Shown here piece after piece: positions 34,813-42,339 of a stretch of 64,000 nucleotides of DNA. The stretch is from contig NZ_JBEBMF010000004.1 in NCBI RefSeq assembly GCF_040081925.1, positions 541,418 through 605,417 on the forward strand, in the 5' to 3' direction. Within the stretch, counting starts at the first letter, position 1. Each line of letters starts with the position of its first letter. The translations under genes were made by a program, and so were the position numbers. The stretch comes from Mesorhizobium_K quangtriensis. GTDB taxonomy: Bacteria > Pseudomonadota > Alphaproteobacteria > Rhizobiales > Rhizobiaceae. The notes beneath the pieces were generated by a model. It was not told the origin of the DNA and made no database searches. It saw nothing but the letters and a program-made list of their open reading frames with translations.

Positions 34813-35850
34813 ATGAGCGACGATGATATTGAGCCTGTCCACTTGGTTGAAGACGGGGAGACCGGCGACCGGTTCCTTGTCTATGGAACCGACAAGGGCC
34901 TTCGCCTCGACATTCGATATGAGGGTGACACTCTCTGGATGAGCCAAGCTCAAATCGGGCAACTGTTCGGACGAGACGTATCAACGGTATCCCGGCACAT
35001 CGCCAATATCTTCGATGAGGGGGAACTGGACGAAGCGACTTCTTTGCAGAAAACGCAAACAACGACCGGCCGGCCGGCAACGCTCTATAATTTGGACGTG
35101 GTGATTTCAGTCGGTTACCGCGTGTCGTCGGCGCAAGGTACAATGTTTCGGCGTTGGGCGACCAGCATTCTGGTCCAGTTTGCCAAAAAGGGCTTCGTTG
35201 TTGATGCCCCACGCCTCAAACAACCGGAAAATGTAGATCGAGTCGCCGAACTTCGTGAGATAATCCGGGACATCCGCTCAGACGAGGCAAACGTCTATCG
35301 CGAGCTCCGCCGGATTTGCGCTATGTGCCAGGATTACGACGGCACAACTGAGGCTGCGCGCGAGTTCTATCAACGGACACAAGCGAAGCTGGTATATGCG
35401 GTCACGTCGCACACACCCTCGGAAATCATCGCTACGAGAGCAAACCATAGATCCGAGAATATGGGATTGCAGACATGGCCGAACGATAACATTAGGAAGA
35501 CTGATGTCGTCGTCTCGAAGAACTACCTTGCCGATGGGGAAATCAAAGAGCTCAACCGCCTCACAACCATCTTGCTCGACATTTTCGAGGATCAGCTCGA
35601 CATCGGGAGGCTTGTGGTGATGCAGGACGCTCAAACCCTGCTTGAACAGCAATTGCTCCAGCTTGGGCGGGCAGTCCTTCGATCCGGTGGCTCTGTAAAA
35701 GCCGGAGACGCAAGGCGTACCGCTGAAGCGCAGTACGAAAAATTCGATCGGCAGCGAAAGCTTGAACGCCATCAGGATGCCGATGAGCGCATCGGAGCCT
35801 TGGCGAAAGAAGCCAAGGCCTTGCCCAAATCGTCGCGCCGTAAGCAGTAA
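34813..35850 (+). CDS. RhuM-family protein
   Basis: The 345-residue protein matches RhuM (virulence-associated) proteins: LWMSQAQIGQLFGRDVSTVS with HIANIFDEGEL near the N-terminus, ATLYNLDVVISVGYRVSSAQ, then FRRWATSILVQFAKKGFVVD. RhuM-like proteins occur in islands and phages; their molecular role is unknown, but a helix-turn-helix-like start suggests DNA binding. A TATAAT box at 34778 to 34783 is 30 bp upstream. Confidence 0.88.
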   Translation: MSDDDIEPVHLVEDGETGDRFLVYGTDKGLRLDIRYEGDTLWMSQAQIGQLFGRDVSTVSRHIANIFDEGELDEATSLQKTQTTTGRPATLYNLDVVISVGYRVSSAQGTMFRRWATSILVQFAKKGFVVDAPRLKQPENVDRVAELREIIRDIRSDEANVYRELRRICAMCQDYDGTTEAAREFYQRTQAKLVYAVTSHTPSEIIATRANHRSENMGLQTWPNDNIRKTDVVVSKNYLADGEIKELNRLTTILLDIFEDQLDIGRLVVMQDAQTLLEQQLLQLGRAVLRSGGSVKAGDARRTAEAQYEKFDRQRKLERHQDADERIGALAKEAKALPKSSRRKQ

Positions 35851-35913
35851 GTATTCTGCGTGGCAGCCGACAATGCTGCCTCGTTGGCGGCGTTGGCTTC
35901 CAATCACCATTCA

Positions 35914-35982
35914 TCACGGCAGCGCTCCGATGATGGTGAGAACAACCAGGGCGATGGAGGAGATAAGCGCGACGTAGATCAT
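35914..35982 (-). CDS. Tiny single-pass membrane peptide, 22 residues
   Basis: MIYVALISSIALVVLTIIGA plus LP, almost entirely hydrophobic. Its ATG overlaps the stop of the upstream 53-residue gene as ATGA (35979 to 35982), supporting translation by coupling. No known homologue is claimed. A membrane-toxin-like or accessory function is speculation. Confidence 0.45.
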   Translation of the reverse strand: MIYVALISSIALVVLTIIGALP

Positions 35983-36140
35983 CGCCTCCTCCGGCGTTTC
36001 GCCGACAGGGCCATGAACTTTGTCTTCCTCGCCAGCCATCGAGCGGCCGCATCTCGGTCCAGCCTTTCTTTCTCGTCAGCGATGGAAGTGCAAGGTTGCC
36101 GGCGACGTTTCGCCTTTTCCCAGTTGAGAGGCGGGCTCAT
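35979..36140 (-). CDS. Short basic hypothetical protein, 53 residues
   Basis: The start at 36140 has a good ribosome site (TTTTGGAGAG). The protein is strongly basic (LNWEKAKRRRQPCTSIADEK, ending MALSAKRRRRR). It could bind nucleic acid. It is coupled to the 22-residue peptide by a four-base overlap. Confidence 0.45.
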   Translation of the reverse strand: MSPPLNWEKAKRRRQPCTSIADEKERLDRDAAARWLARKTKFMALSAKRRRRR

Positions 36141-36223
36141 CGTATTGCTCTCCAAAAGGAAGCGGCAAAGGAAGGGGTTCCCGTCTCCGAGAAGGCCGTA
36201 AATTTGCGGGATTTGGCTCCAAA

Positions 36224-36312
36224 GGAAGGGAATACATATACCCCCCCCTCCCTTCCCTTCCTTCGCTTCCTTTCGACAGGACAAGTGAGGGAAGTGAGGG
36301 AAGGAAGGACAC
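36224..36312. other. Homopyrimidine/homopurine tract with mirrored C/T and G/A runs
   Basis: A C/T-rich run (ACCCCCCCCTCCCTTCCCTT at about 36240) is followed 40 bases later by a G/A-rich run (GTGAGGGAAGTGAGGGAAGG), so the two can pair imperfectly into a hairpin. It lies between the RepA-like ATPase gene and the small basic gene. It might be a replication or regulatory site. Confidence 0.4.
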
Positions 36313-36335
36313 CCGCTTTAAGTGGCGTCTCGGAG

Positions 36336-37376
36336 CTACTGAGGCAGGCGGTATCGTCCATGCTCTAGCTTCTCCAATTCGTTCTGCTGGACCATCTTCC
36401 GCATGAGGTACTTGACGTTATCGGCCTTCATTTCGGTGGCCTCTGCCACGTCCTTGGGGCCGGCTTCACCAAGCTCTTTCATGGCTTCGAGGATGAGCTT
36501 TCTTTCCCTGCTGCGGCGAACCTCGTCGGCGTCACCGAGAAGGCTCCAACGCCCGCTGGTATCGAGCTTCACGGCGCTCTCAATATCCTCGATGTCGCGT
36601 CCCCTGCCGGTCAGGATTGTTCCCTGCCCATCTCGGGTGAGGACCATGACGGCATCGACGCCACCTGTTAGCCCGGTAGTTCCGGAAACCATGTCCAGGG
36701 GGTCGTCGGCGTCCTGCTTGCGGGTGTGGTGAACGATGATGATTGCAAGCTGCAATTCAGCCGCCAGGGCAAGGAATGGCGACACGGCGCGATAGTCTGC
36801 CTCGTAGGGGTTATCTTTGTTCTTTGCCGGCGGGCGGACCTTGGCGAGCGTATCAATCACCACAAGCCGAGGATTGGAGCAGGAGCGCGCCCAATCCCTG
36901 ATTGCGGCAAGCCCGCCATCGTCTGTACGCTTCATGGTGGTGGTGAGCGTCAGCCGCTCGGGCCACGTGTCACCAGCGGGGATAACCTGCTTCATTCGGC
37001 GCTGTAGCCGGCGCGCGTTGTCTTCCAGGGCTGCATAGAGAACGTCGCCCTGTTTGCATTTCTGAGAACCCATGGCGTAGCCGCCGATGGCGACGGAAAT
37101 GCACCAGTCGAGAACAAGCCAGGACTTCCCTAGCTTGGGCTTCCCGGCCAGCAGGGTCGCGCCTTCAGCCACATATCCGGGGATGACGTATTGCAGCTCA
37201 TCGAACTGCATTTCCTGAAGTTGGGCAGCCGTCATGCTAGGCGACGAGCCGGCTTCTATGTCGCGCCCGTCTGGGCCTAGATTAATACAGCCGCGATACG
37301 CGTCATGCATTAGGTCAGCGGCAATCAGTTCGTCAGTTGGGCGCGTCAATAAGACCTCCCATTCTGACGACGCCAT
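36336..37376 (-). CDS. RepA-like AAA ATPase with C-terminal winged helix
   Basis: The 346-residue ATPase has Walker A LLAGKPKLGKSWL, Walker B LVVIDTLAKVRP and IIIVHHTRKQD, characteristic of RepA/hexameric-helicase-like AAA_25 proteins found in phages and plasmids. The C-terminal 70 residues (DVAEATEMKADNVKYLMRKM) look like a winged-helix DNA-binding domain. It probably supports replication or excision of the island. It starts within the end of the 37346 gene, overlapping by 31 bases. Confidence 0.8.
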   Translation of the reverse strand: MASSEWEVLLTRPTDELIAADLMHDAYRGCINLGPDGRDIEAGSSPSMTAAQLQEMQFDELQYVIPGYVAEGATLLAGKPKLGKSWLVLDWCISVAIGGYAMGSQKCKQGDVLYAALEDNARRLQRRMKQVIPAGDTWPERLTLTTTMKRTDDGGLAAIRDWARSCSNPRLVVIDTLAKVRPPAKNKDNPYEADYRAVSPFLALAAELQLAIIIVHHTRKQDADDPLDMVSGTTGLTGGVDAVMVLTRDGQGTILTGRGRDIEDIESAVKLDTSGRWSLLGDADEVRRSRERKLILEAMKELGEAGPKDVAEATEMKADNVKYLMRKMVQQNELEKLEHGRYRLPQ

Positions 37377-37618
37377 GCCGTCGCAGCATCCGCGATATAG
37401 GCCGGAACCGAGTCAAACCCTGCGACCCGTCTGCCACTCCAGAGTGCAACAAGCGTGGTGGCGTCGGAGGCCAGATGGGCGAGGGATGGGCATTCCAGCC
37501 CGGCGTCATCGAGCCAATAGACGCTCTGCACGAGAGCGCCAGCGGCTACACGGAGGCAAAAGACGGCTTTCGCTGTGGCGAGGTGTTCGGAAGTCGGCAG
37601 AGGCAAATGTACCGTCAT
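37346..37618 (-). CDS. Hypothetical protein, about 90 residues
   Basis: From ATG 37618 the protein reads MTVHLPLPTSEHLATAKAVF, then helical LAHLASDATTLVALWSGRRV. No family is recognised. It sits between the HNH gene (sharing one base at 37618) and the ATPase. Location suggests a replication module accessory. Confidence 0.5.
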   Translation of the reverse strand: MTVHLPLPTSEHLATAKAVFCLRVAAGALVQSVYWLDDAGLECPSLAHLASDATTLVALWSGRRVAGFDSVPAYIADAATAWRRQNGRSY

Positions 37619-37875
37619 CACGCCACCTCGCACTTGAGGCGGGCATGCTCTGCCTTGTGATGTTTCCGGCATAGCCAGACGACATCCATCGGACGATCAT
37701 AGTCAGGGTGATGCGCCTCGGCGGGTTCGACGCCGCACACGCAACACGGCTCCGGATGGAGCATGCCCATCTTGAGAGCACTGCGCAGCGCCCTTTGCGC
37801 CCACACCTTTTGGGGATTGCTTTCCCTCCAAGCTTTCTGGGCCTCAAAGGGCTTCTTCTCGACGACCTCAGACAT
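37618..37875 (-). CDS. HNH-type protein, 85 residues
   Basis: The C-terminal half has CCVCGVEPAEAHHPDYDRPM followed by VVWLCRKHHKAEH, the Cys/His arrangement of HNH or related zinc nucleases. Phage HNH proteins often accompany DNA packaging, but here it lies next to a replication ATPase. Catalytic activity is not demonstrable from the motif alone. Confidence 0.75.
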   Translation of the reverse strand: MSEVVEKKPFEAQKAWRESNPQKVWAQRALRSALKMGMLHPEPCCVCGVEPAEAHHPDYDRPMDVVWLCRKHHKAEHARLKCEVA

Positions 37876-38077
37876 GCGCGCCTCCCATGCCTGAGAGGTG
37901 CGCGACCAGCCGCGCCGTCTCGATGCGCATGCTGAACCGCGTCAATAATTTCGCGGTCGCATAGGTCTCGGACGTTGCGAGATTCGAGGCTTTTTGGTAT
38001 GAAGAAGGCACCACACCTTTCGACGATACCGGAACGGTCAGCCCTGCCAGGCTGGCCGTTTTGCTATGTAGCTCCAT
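37868..38077 (-). CDS. Hypothetical protein, 69 residues
   Basis: A short protein ending RLVAHLSGMGGAHV, mildly basic, with an N-terminus rich in Ser/Thr (VPVSSKGVVPSSYQKASNLA). No family. It overlaps the HNH gene start by eight bases, part of the same minus-strand run. Confidence 0.5.
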   Translation of the reverse strand: MELHSKTASLAGLTVPVSSKGVVPSSYQKASNLATSETYATAKLLTRFSMRIETARLVAHLSGMGGAHV

Positions 38078-38086
38078 GCTCGCACC

Positions 38087-38311
38087 TCACGCCGCAACCG
38101 ACGTGGATTTGCGACGGTGTGCATCGAGCCATGCGTCCAGATCAGTGATGTCATAGACGACGGTACGGCCGAGTTTGATATAGGTCGGGCCACCGCCGGT
38201 CAGACGAAGCTTGTTGAGGGTAGAGGCGGAAGTGCCGGTATATTTGGCCGCCTGATCCGTGCGCAGCTTGGTGCGCTGGATAGTGGCTTTGGGTTGGTCG
38301 AGTTGCTGCAT
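38087..38311 (-). CDS. AlpA-like excisionase/regulator
   Basis: The 74-residue protein fits the AlpA/excisionase winged-helix pattern (LRTDQAAKYTGTSASTLNKL, then GGGPTYIKLGRTVVYDITDL and DAWLDAH). Such proteins direct excision or activate integrase genes. A tandem CGGCGTA array lies 94 to 169 bp upstream of its start and is a candidate binding site. Confidence 0.85.
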   Translation of the reverse strand: MQQLDQPKATIQRTKLRTDQAAKYTGTSASTLNKLRLTGGGPTYIKLGRTVVYDITDLDAWLDAHRRKSTSVAA

Positions 38312-38404
38312 GTTGGTTCCTGCAAGTTGCTGCCACGCGGGCAGTCACCGCGAAATTGCGTGTGATGCAGGAAAACGTAGTAACGAAGGTTGCGTAAGTC
38401 GAAT

Positions 38405-38480
38405 TACGCCGCAAAATCAATATGTTAATCCGGCGTATCTCGGCGTAAGCCCGGCGTAAGGAATCGATAGTTTCGGCGTA
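38405..38480. repeat. CGGCGTA iteron-like array upstream of the AlpA-like gene
   Basis: CGGCGTA occurs at 38431, 38441, 38452 and 38474 (steps of 10, 11 and 22 bp), with an inverted copy TACGCCG at 38405. The phasing on one helix face points to a protein-binding array: excisionase, ATPase or promoter sites. Confidence 0.6.
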
Positions 38481-38487
38481 AGGCGAG

Positions 38488-39501
38488 CTAGCCTTTGTAT
38501 CTCGGCTTTCGGCCTTCAAATTTATCCCAGAACTTACGAATCGGCTCCCGCTTCACGTTGGGGAAGTGATGTTCTGCATCACCCTCGAAAGCCTTAAGGC
38601 TCCCGGCCACCTTGCCGGCCTTCCACCTGTCGGTGAAGCCAAGGAACCACGCTTCCAAATCCGCTGCTGGATAATCGCGAGCAGCCTTTCGCAGATTTTC
38701 GATGCGTTTGGCTCCCGGTTTCGATTTTCCCCGGAATGCTACCAACTGCTCTTTGGGGATCGTGATTTGCACCCAGCGCGCTTCATTGTCCCCATCGACA
38801 AAAATCGACCCGCCTGCGCTTGATGTCCCGGCATCCAGAAGCCCCTTTCTGTAATCGCACAAAGCGACCCAATAAATGCTATTTCCGGGTTCGGAGGACG
38901 CGTATCTCCAAACGCTGGCGTCGATGTAGCCGGGCTCTTGGGCGGGCACATTGAACCCTTCTGCGACCAATGTTCCTTTTCGCAGCCCTTCCAGCAAGCG
39001 CGTTGTCCCCCGTTCAAAGATGCTGAGATTTGGATGGTTGTCGTGGTCAGCCGCACGATACGTGATCGGTTCATCTCCATTTTCGATGAAGATGGCGGCA
39101 GAGTAGAGGGAGAGCCGCTCCGAGCTGAAATCTATCTGAATGTCGTATGGATTGTGCTTCGGAGGGAATATCGTCAACACTTCCTTCACGGAGAACGTCA
39201 GGTCTTTCAGTTTGGCACCCGCGCCATTTCCAACCTGGAATTGTATGTGCTTCCCGACCTTGGTCACGTGCAATTTGCACTTCGGACTGAAACCCGATGC
39301 AGCCAATAGCTTCTTCCGAATTGCTTGCGTGAGCAGGCTCCACGCGTCCTCTGCGTCCAATTTAGAACCAAACGAGTGAAGAATCGGGCTCGTGTCTTCC
39401 GCGCGGCTATCCCTTACGGCACTCCGTTCGCGCCGAGCGATCCACACGATTGTGTCCGTCAAGCTCCACTCTATTTCGTCAGTTACTGATTCTTCTTCCA
39501 C
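38488..39501 (-). CDS. Hypothetical protein, 337 residues
   Basis: A soluble protein of mixed alpha/beta character (EIEWSLTDTIVWIARRERSA; later DFSSERLSLYSAAIFIENGD and RWVQITIPKEQLVAF). No family recognised. It lies between the integrase and the AlpA-like gene, where islands often carry defence or regulatory cargo. Nothing in the sequence proves a function. Confidence 0.6.
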   Translation of the reverse strand: MEEESVTDEIEWSLTDTIVWIARRERSAVRDSRAEDTSPILHSFGSKLDAEDAWSLLTQAIRKKLLAASGFSPKCKLHVTKVGKHIQFQVGNGAGAKLKDLTFSVKEVLTIFPPKHNPYDIQIDFSSERLSLYSAAIFIENGDEPITYRAADHDNHPNLSIFERGTTRLLEGLRKGTLVAEGFNVPAQEPGYIDASVWRYASSEPGNSIYWVALCDYRKGLLDAGTSSAGGSIFVDGDNEARWVQITIPKEQLVAFRGKSKPGAKRIENLRKAARDYPAADLEAWFLGFTDRWKAGKVAGSLKAFEGDAEHHFPNVKREPIRKFWDKFEGRKPRYKG

Positions 39502-39605
39502 GCGCGCCTTCCGCGAACATCGCCTTTGTGGACCGCAGGGAAGCCGGCAGGCGTTCGCCGGATTGTCGGATGGCCGTCCTATCCCTGCGGTTTCTCGTAT
39601 CCGCC

Positions 39606-40940
39606 TCAGCCCTCCTGGCGCTTCAGCGGGATGATTTCTGCACTTTCTCCGGCCTTGGGCTTTGCTTCGCCCATGGCACCGGCAATAGCTGCTCCGATTG
39701 CATTCGAGGCGCGTCGCAGCGGATCGGCATCGAGATGAGCATAGCGCTGCGTCGTTGCAGCCTGAGTGTGGCCGAGCAGCTTTCCTATGATGGGAAGTCC
39801 AAGCCCGCCCCCTGCCCCGAAGCTGGCGAAGTTGTGCCGCAGATCATGCAGACGCAACCCTTCAAGCTTGGCTTGCTTACGCACCATTTCCCATGGCCGC
39901 TTCAAGTCCGAACGGGGCTTCTCGTCATTCTCGCCAGCGCTGGCGCCTGCAATGACATAGGCGCCGACATGAGGAAGCGTGGATAGAATTTCCATCGCGG
40001 GGGCGTTGAGAACTATGGCCTTCTTGCCGGTTTTGGAATCCGGCAGCAGCAACAGCCCGCGATCGAAATCGACATGATCCCATTTCAGGGAAAGGATTTC
40101 GCCGACACGCGCCCCTGTGAACAGAAGCAACCGGAGCGCTGCAGATGCAAATGGATCGATCGTCGTGGCCTGTCGCTTTTTCGGGACATGCTTCGATTTC
40201 TTGTCTGTCTTGATTACCCAGGGAACGCCGTCCGTCTCTGCAAGGCGGATCGCAGCGCCAAGCCGTTCCATTTCCTTACCTGTCAGAAAGCGCTCGCGAC
40301 TGTCTTCTGAAAATCGCTCCACTCCCGCAGCGGGATTGTGTCCCTCCGGCGTCTCGCCATGTTTGCCGCCCCACTGGTACATTGAACTGATGACGGCAAG
40401 AACGCGGTTCGCCTGGAACGGAGTCCCTGCCAAAGAAAGATGAAGCTTTGAAACGTCACTGCGTGTGACTTCCCGCGCCTTGCGCTTGCCGATCACCGGA
40501 ACGACGAGACGGTTCAGAACATCCTCATAATGATCAACAGTGCCGGCCTTCCGCTTCGTCTTAACATGCAGTTTCAGGAAATCGTCAGCCAGATCGGAAA
40601 CGGTAGGGGCGAGACGTAGAGACTTCTTTTCCCGCTGCGGATCGTCTCCAAGACGGACCCTCGCTCTGAGGGTATCGGCGAGCTTTCTCGCCTCGTCGGG
40701 GGTGATCTTGTCCGCCGCGCCGAGTGTGACGCGCCTAGTAACAGCCCGCCGGCCGCCCTCGGCGCCCTTGTATTCAAAAATCCAGCTCTTCTGGCCGCTG
40801 GGAAACACGCGCAGGCCAAAGCCCCTGATCTCGGAATCGAAGACGGTATAGCGCAGGGCGTCAGCCGAGGATTTGTCCACCACCCGCTTGGTAAGCTTTT
40901 GTTTTTCGCGCGTTGCCATGTGTTCTCCCGAAACGGCCAT
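39606..40940 (-). CDS. int: Tyrosine integrase of island 1
   Basis: The 444-residue phage-type integrase has a DUF4102-like N-terminal arm domain (TVFDSEIRGFGLRVFPSGQK), a core-binding domain, and the catalytic set: arginine in LLLFTGARVGEILSL, HDLRHNFASFG, and LLGHTQAATTQRYAHLDADP with the nucleophilic tyrosine. It lies next to attR, the usual position for tRNA-targeting integrases. The arm pair at 40950 to 40970 is just ahead of its start codon and may autoregulate it. Confidence 0.95.
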   Translation of the reverse strand: MAVSGEHMATREKQKLTKRVVDKSSADALRYTVFDSEIRGFGLRVFPSGQKSWIFEYKGAEGGRRAVTRRVTLGAADKITPDEARKLADTLRARVRLGDDPQREKKSLRLAPTVSDLADDFLKLHVKTKRKAGTVDHYEDVLNRLVVPVIGKRKAREVTRSDVSKLHLSLAGTPFQANRVLAVISSMYQWGGKHGETPEGHNPAAGVERFSEDSRERFLTGKEMERLGAAIRLAETDGVPWVIKTDKKSKHVPKKRQATTIDPFASAALRLLLFTGARVGEILSLKWDHVDFDRGLLLLPDSKTGKKAIVLNAPAMEILSTLPHVGAYVIAGASAGENDEKPRSDLKRPWEMVRKQAKLEGLRLHDLRHNFASFGAGGGLGLPIIGKLLGHTQAATTQRYAHLDADPLRRASNAIGAAIAGAMGEAKPKAGESAEIIPLKRQEG

Positions 40941-40949
40941 TTCGGTTCT

Positions 40950-40970
40950 GGGGCGTCACCGGGGCGTCAC
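40950..40970. repeat. Right paired 10-mer, probable integrase arm site
   Basis: GGGGCGTCAC occurs at 40950 to 40959 and 40961 to 40970, identical and co-oriented with the pair at 18590 to 18610. It lies in the integrase promoter, about 118 bp from attR. Confidence 0.65.
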
Positions 40971-41088
40971 GCAGAATGGAAACGCCGCGAAACCCCAGGA
41001 AAGAACATACCATGAAACAAATTCAAATACAGCACTTTATGGAGCGCTCCGGAAAGCTGTGGACACAGCCTGAAACTTGGACCCTGAA

Positions 41089-41134
41089 ATTCCTAATCTG
41101 TAGGTCACAGGTTCGATTCCTGTCGGGATCACCA
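41089..41134. other. attR of island 1 and likely attL of island 2
   Basis: This is the second perfect copy of the 46-bp tRNA-Arg 3' sequence, with no 5' tRNA half in front of it. It ends island 1. The recombinase genes of island 2 start 126 bp beyond, so the same site was probably used twice. Confidence 0.92.
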
Positions 41135-41180
41135 ACTATTTCAATGCCTTAACTGGCTATCAACATTGAATTGTACACAT

Positions 41181-41232
41181 TGGCGTCCACATGGCGTCCA
41201 ACGGACAGCACAATCTTGTCCATTTGCGTCCA
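41181..41232. repeat. TGGCGTCCA direct repeats, candidate arm sites of island 2
   Basis: TGGCGTCCA occurs at 41181 and 41192 (11-bp step), and TTGCGTCCA at 41224 (32 bp further, three helical turns). They lie 47 to 98 bp past attR, upstream of nothing else but near the recombinase 3' end. This fits arm-type sites for a second recombinase. Confidence 0.55.
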
Positions 41233-41259
41233 ATCCAGGGACAATGATTGGCGAGCGCT

Positions 41260-42339
41260 TCAGGCCGTTTCGTCGATCGCCAATACTATCCGATGGAAGC
41301 TTTTGACGGCCTCGACGATGGCGCCGCGATTGTAGTGTTTGTCGGTCACACGATGGTCGGTGTGCTGGAGAAGTGCCGAAGCTATTCCCATTTCCCTGCC
41401 GGCATTGTGTGCGACTGTAAAGACTGCACAATCGCGGAAGAGATGCGGATTGACGGCAATCCCCAGTTCCCGCCTCGTCGTCTCAGTGATGATCGCACCG
41501 ACATAGGTGTAGGCCACCGCTCCTCCGGCAGTGGAGACCCACAACGCGTCGCCGGGTCGTAGGAAGGCCGGTCGATAGGTGTCGATCCATTGATCGATGA
41601 TCGGGGTTAGGATGGTGGGCAGCGGGCGTTCATCGGCCCGACCTGTCTTGGTTTCTTCGCTCGCAAGCATGATCCACCACTGATCATCGATCTTGCGAAG
41701 CTGCTTGCCGATCTGGATGCTGGCAAAGTTCTTCAGGCGAATGGGGCAAAGCGCAAGCATGGCGATCATCAGTCCATCGCGATGCAGGCGGGCCCTTTGT
41801 AGATTCGTCCCGTTGGTGGAAGCTTTGGCGCGTTCCACCAAATCCAGACCAAGCTCGAGGAGCCGCGCGGAAGAGACGATGCGCGCTACCTTGCTGCGTG
41901 GGGTGATCTGATCCTCTAGCTCGGCCACCACTTCCTTCAGCCACGCGGTATCGGTTCCCGGCGCGAGAAGGCGAGCCATGCGTTCGATCCGGCTGAGATA
42001 ATTGTAACGGGCAATCGAACCGACGCGCGTCTGCAGTTCTGCGACAAAGGCATCCATGATCGCCGGCGTGACATGGCCTGCGGCGGCGGCTTGAGGATCG
42101 AAACGGCTCGTGCGCAGGCAAAAGTCGAGCAGGTAACCATAGGCCCGCGCATAGGCCGTTCGAGAAACCGGCTTGATGCCGCAAGCGCTGCCGCCCTTGA
42201 GAAGGCGCAGTGCGGGCCGGCAGGCGTCCTGCCAGGCTATGCGATCGGCGACAGGCCATTCGTTGACCGGCAGGGTTTGATATGTAGCCCGCATGATACC
42301 CTCAGCCTCGATGTCGCTTTGGTTTGCAGGGTTGAGCAT
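41260..42339 (-). CDS. Tyrosine recombinase, first of a pair
   Basis: From ATG 42339 the protein has about 359 residues. Catalytic candidates are the arginine in LCPIRLKNFASIQIG, a lysine in EETKTGRADERPL, H-x-x-R in NPHLFRDCAVFTVAH, and the late tyrosine in DHRVTDKHYNRGA. The N-terminal core-binding part (SIARYNYLSRIERMARLLAP) is present. It overlaps the second recombinase by 38 bases, so both are made from one transcript. Pairs like this recall multi-recombinase elements such as Tn554-type units. Confidence 0.85.
   Translation of the reverse strand: MLNPANQSDIEAEGIMRATYQTLPVNEWPVADRIAWQDACRPALRLLKGGSACGIKPVSRTAYARAYGYLLDFCLRTSRFDPQAAAAGHVTPAIMDAFVAELQTRVGSIARYNYLSRIERMARLLAPGTDTAWLKEVVAELEDQITPRSKVARIVSSARLLELGLDLVERAKASTNGTNLQRARLHRDGLMIAMLALCPIRLKNFASIQIGKQLRKIDDQWWIMLASEETKTGRADERPLPTILTPIIDQWIDTYRPAFLRPGDALWVSTAGGAVAYTYVGAIITETTRRELGIAVNPHLFRDCAVFTVAHNAGREMGIASALLQHTDHRVTDKHYNRGAIVEAVKSFHRIVLAIDETA

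Larger units (their letters stand above)
18477..41134. mobile_element. Island 1: integrative element or decayed prophage in tRNA-Arg(CCT)
   Basis: The element of about 22.7 kb is bounded by perfect 46-bp repeats. It carries a tyrosine integrase next to attR, an AlpA-like excisionase candidate, a RepA-like ATPase, HNH and RHH proteins, a DUF5681 protein, and two long proteins resembling phage ejection proteins. Cargo includes SRAP, porin, YihY, toxin-antitoxin and RhuM genes. No major capsid, portal, large terminase or tail-tube gene was recognised, and no conjugation genes. It is best viewed as a remnant prophage or satellite-like element. Confidence 0.9.

Noticed and set aside
35561..36052. 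A 163-codon minus-strand frame
   Set aside because: Mostly antisense to RhuM and without family resemblance; only the small genes at 35914 and 35979 show coupling and ribosome sites.
41089..41134. A second tRNA-Arg gene
   Set aside because: Only the 3' 46 bases are present; no D arm or 5' acceptor half is there, so it is attR.
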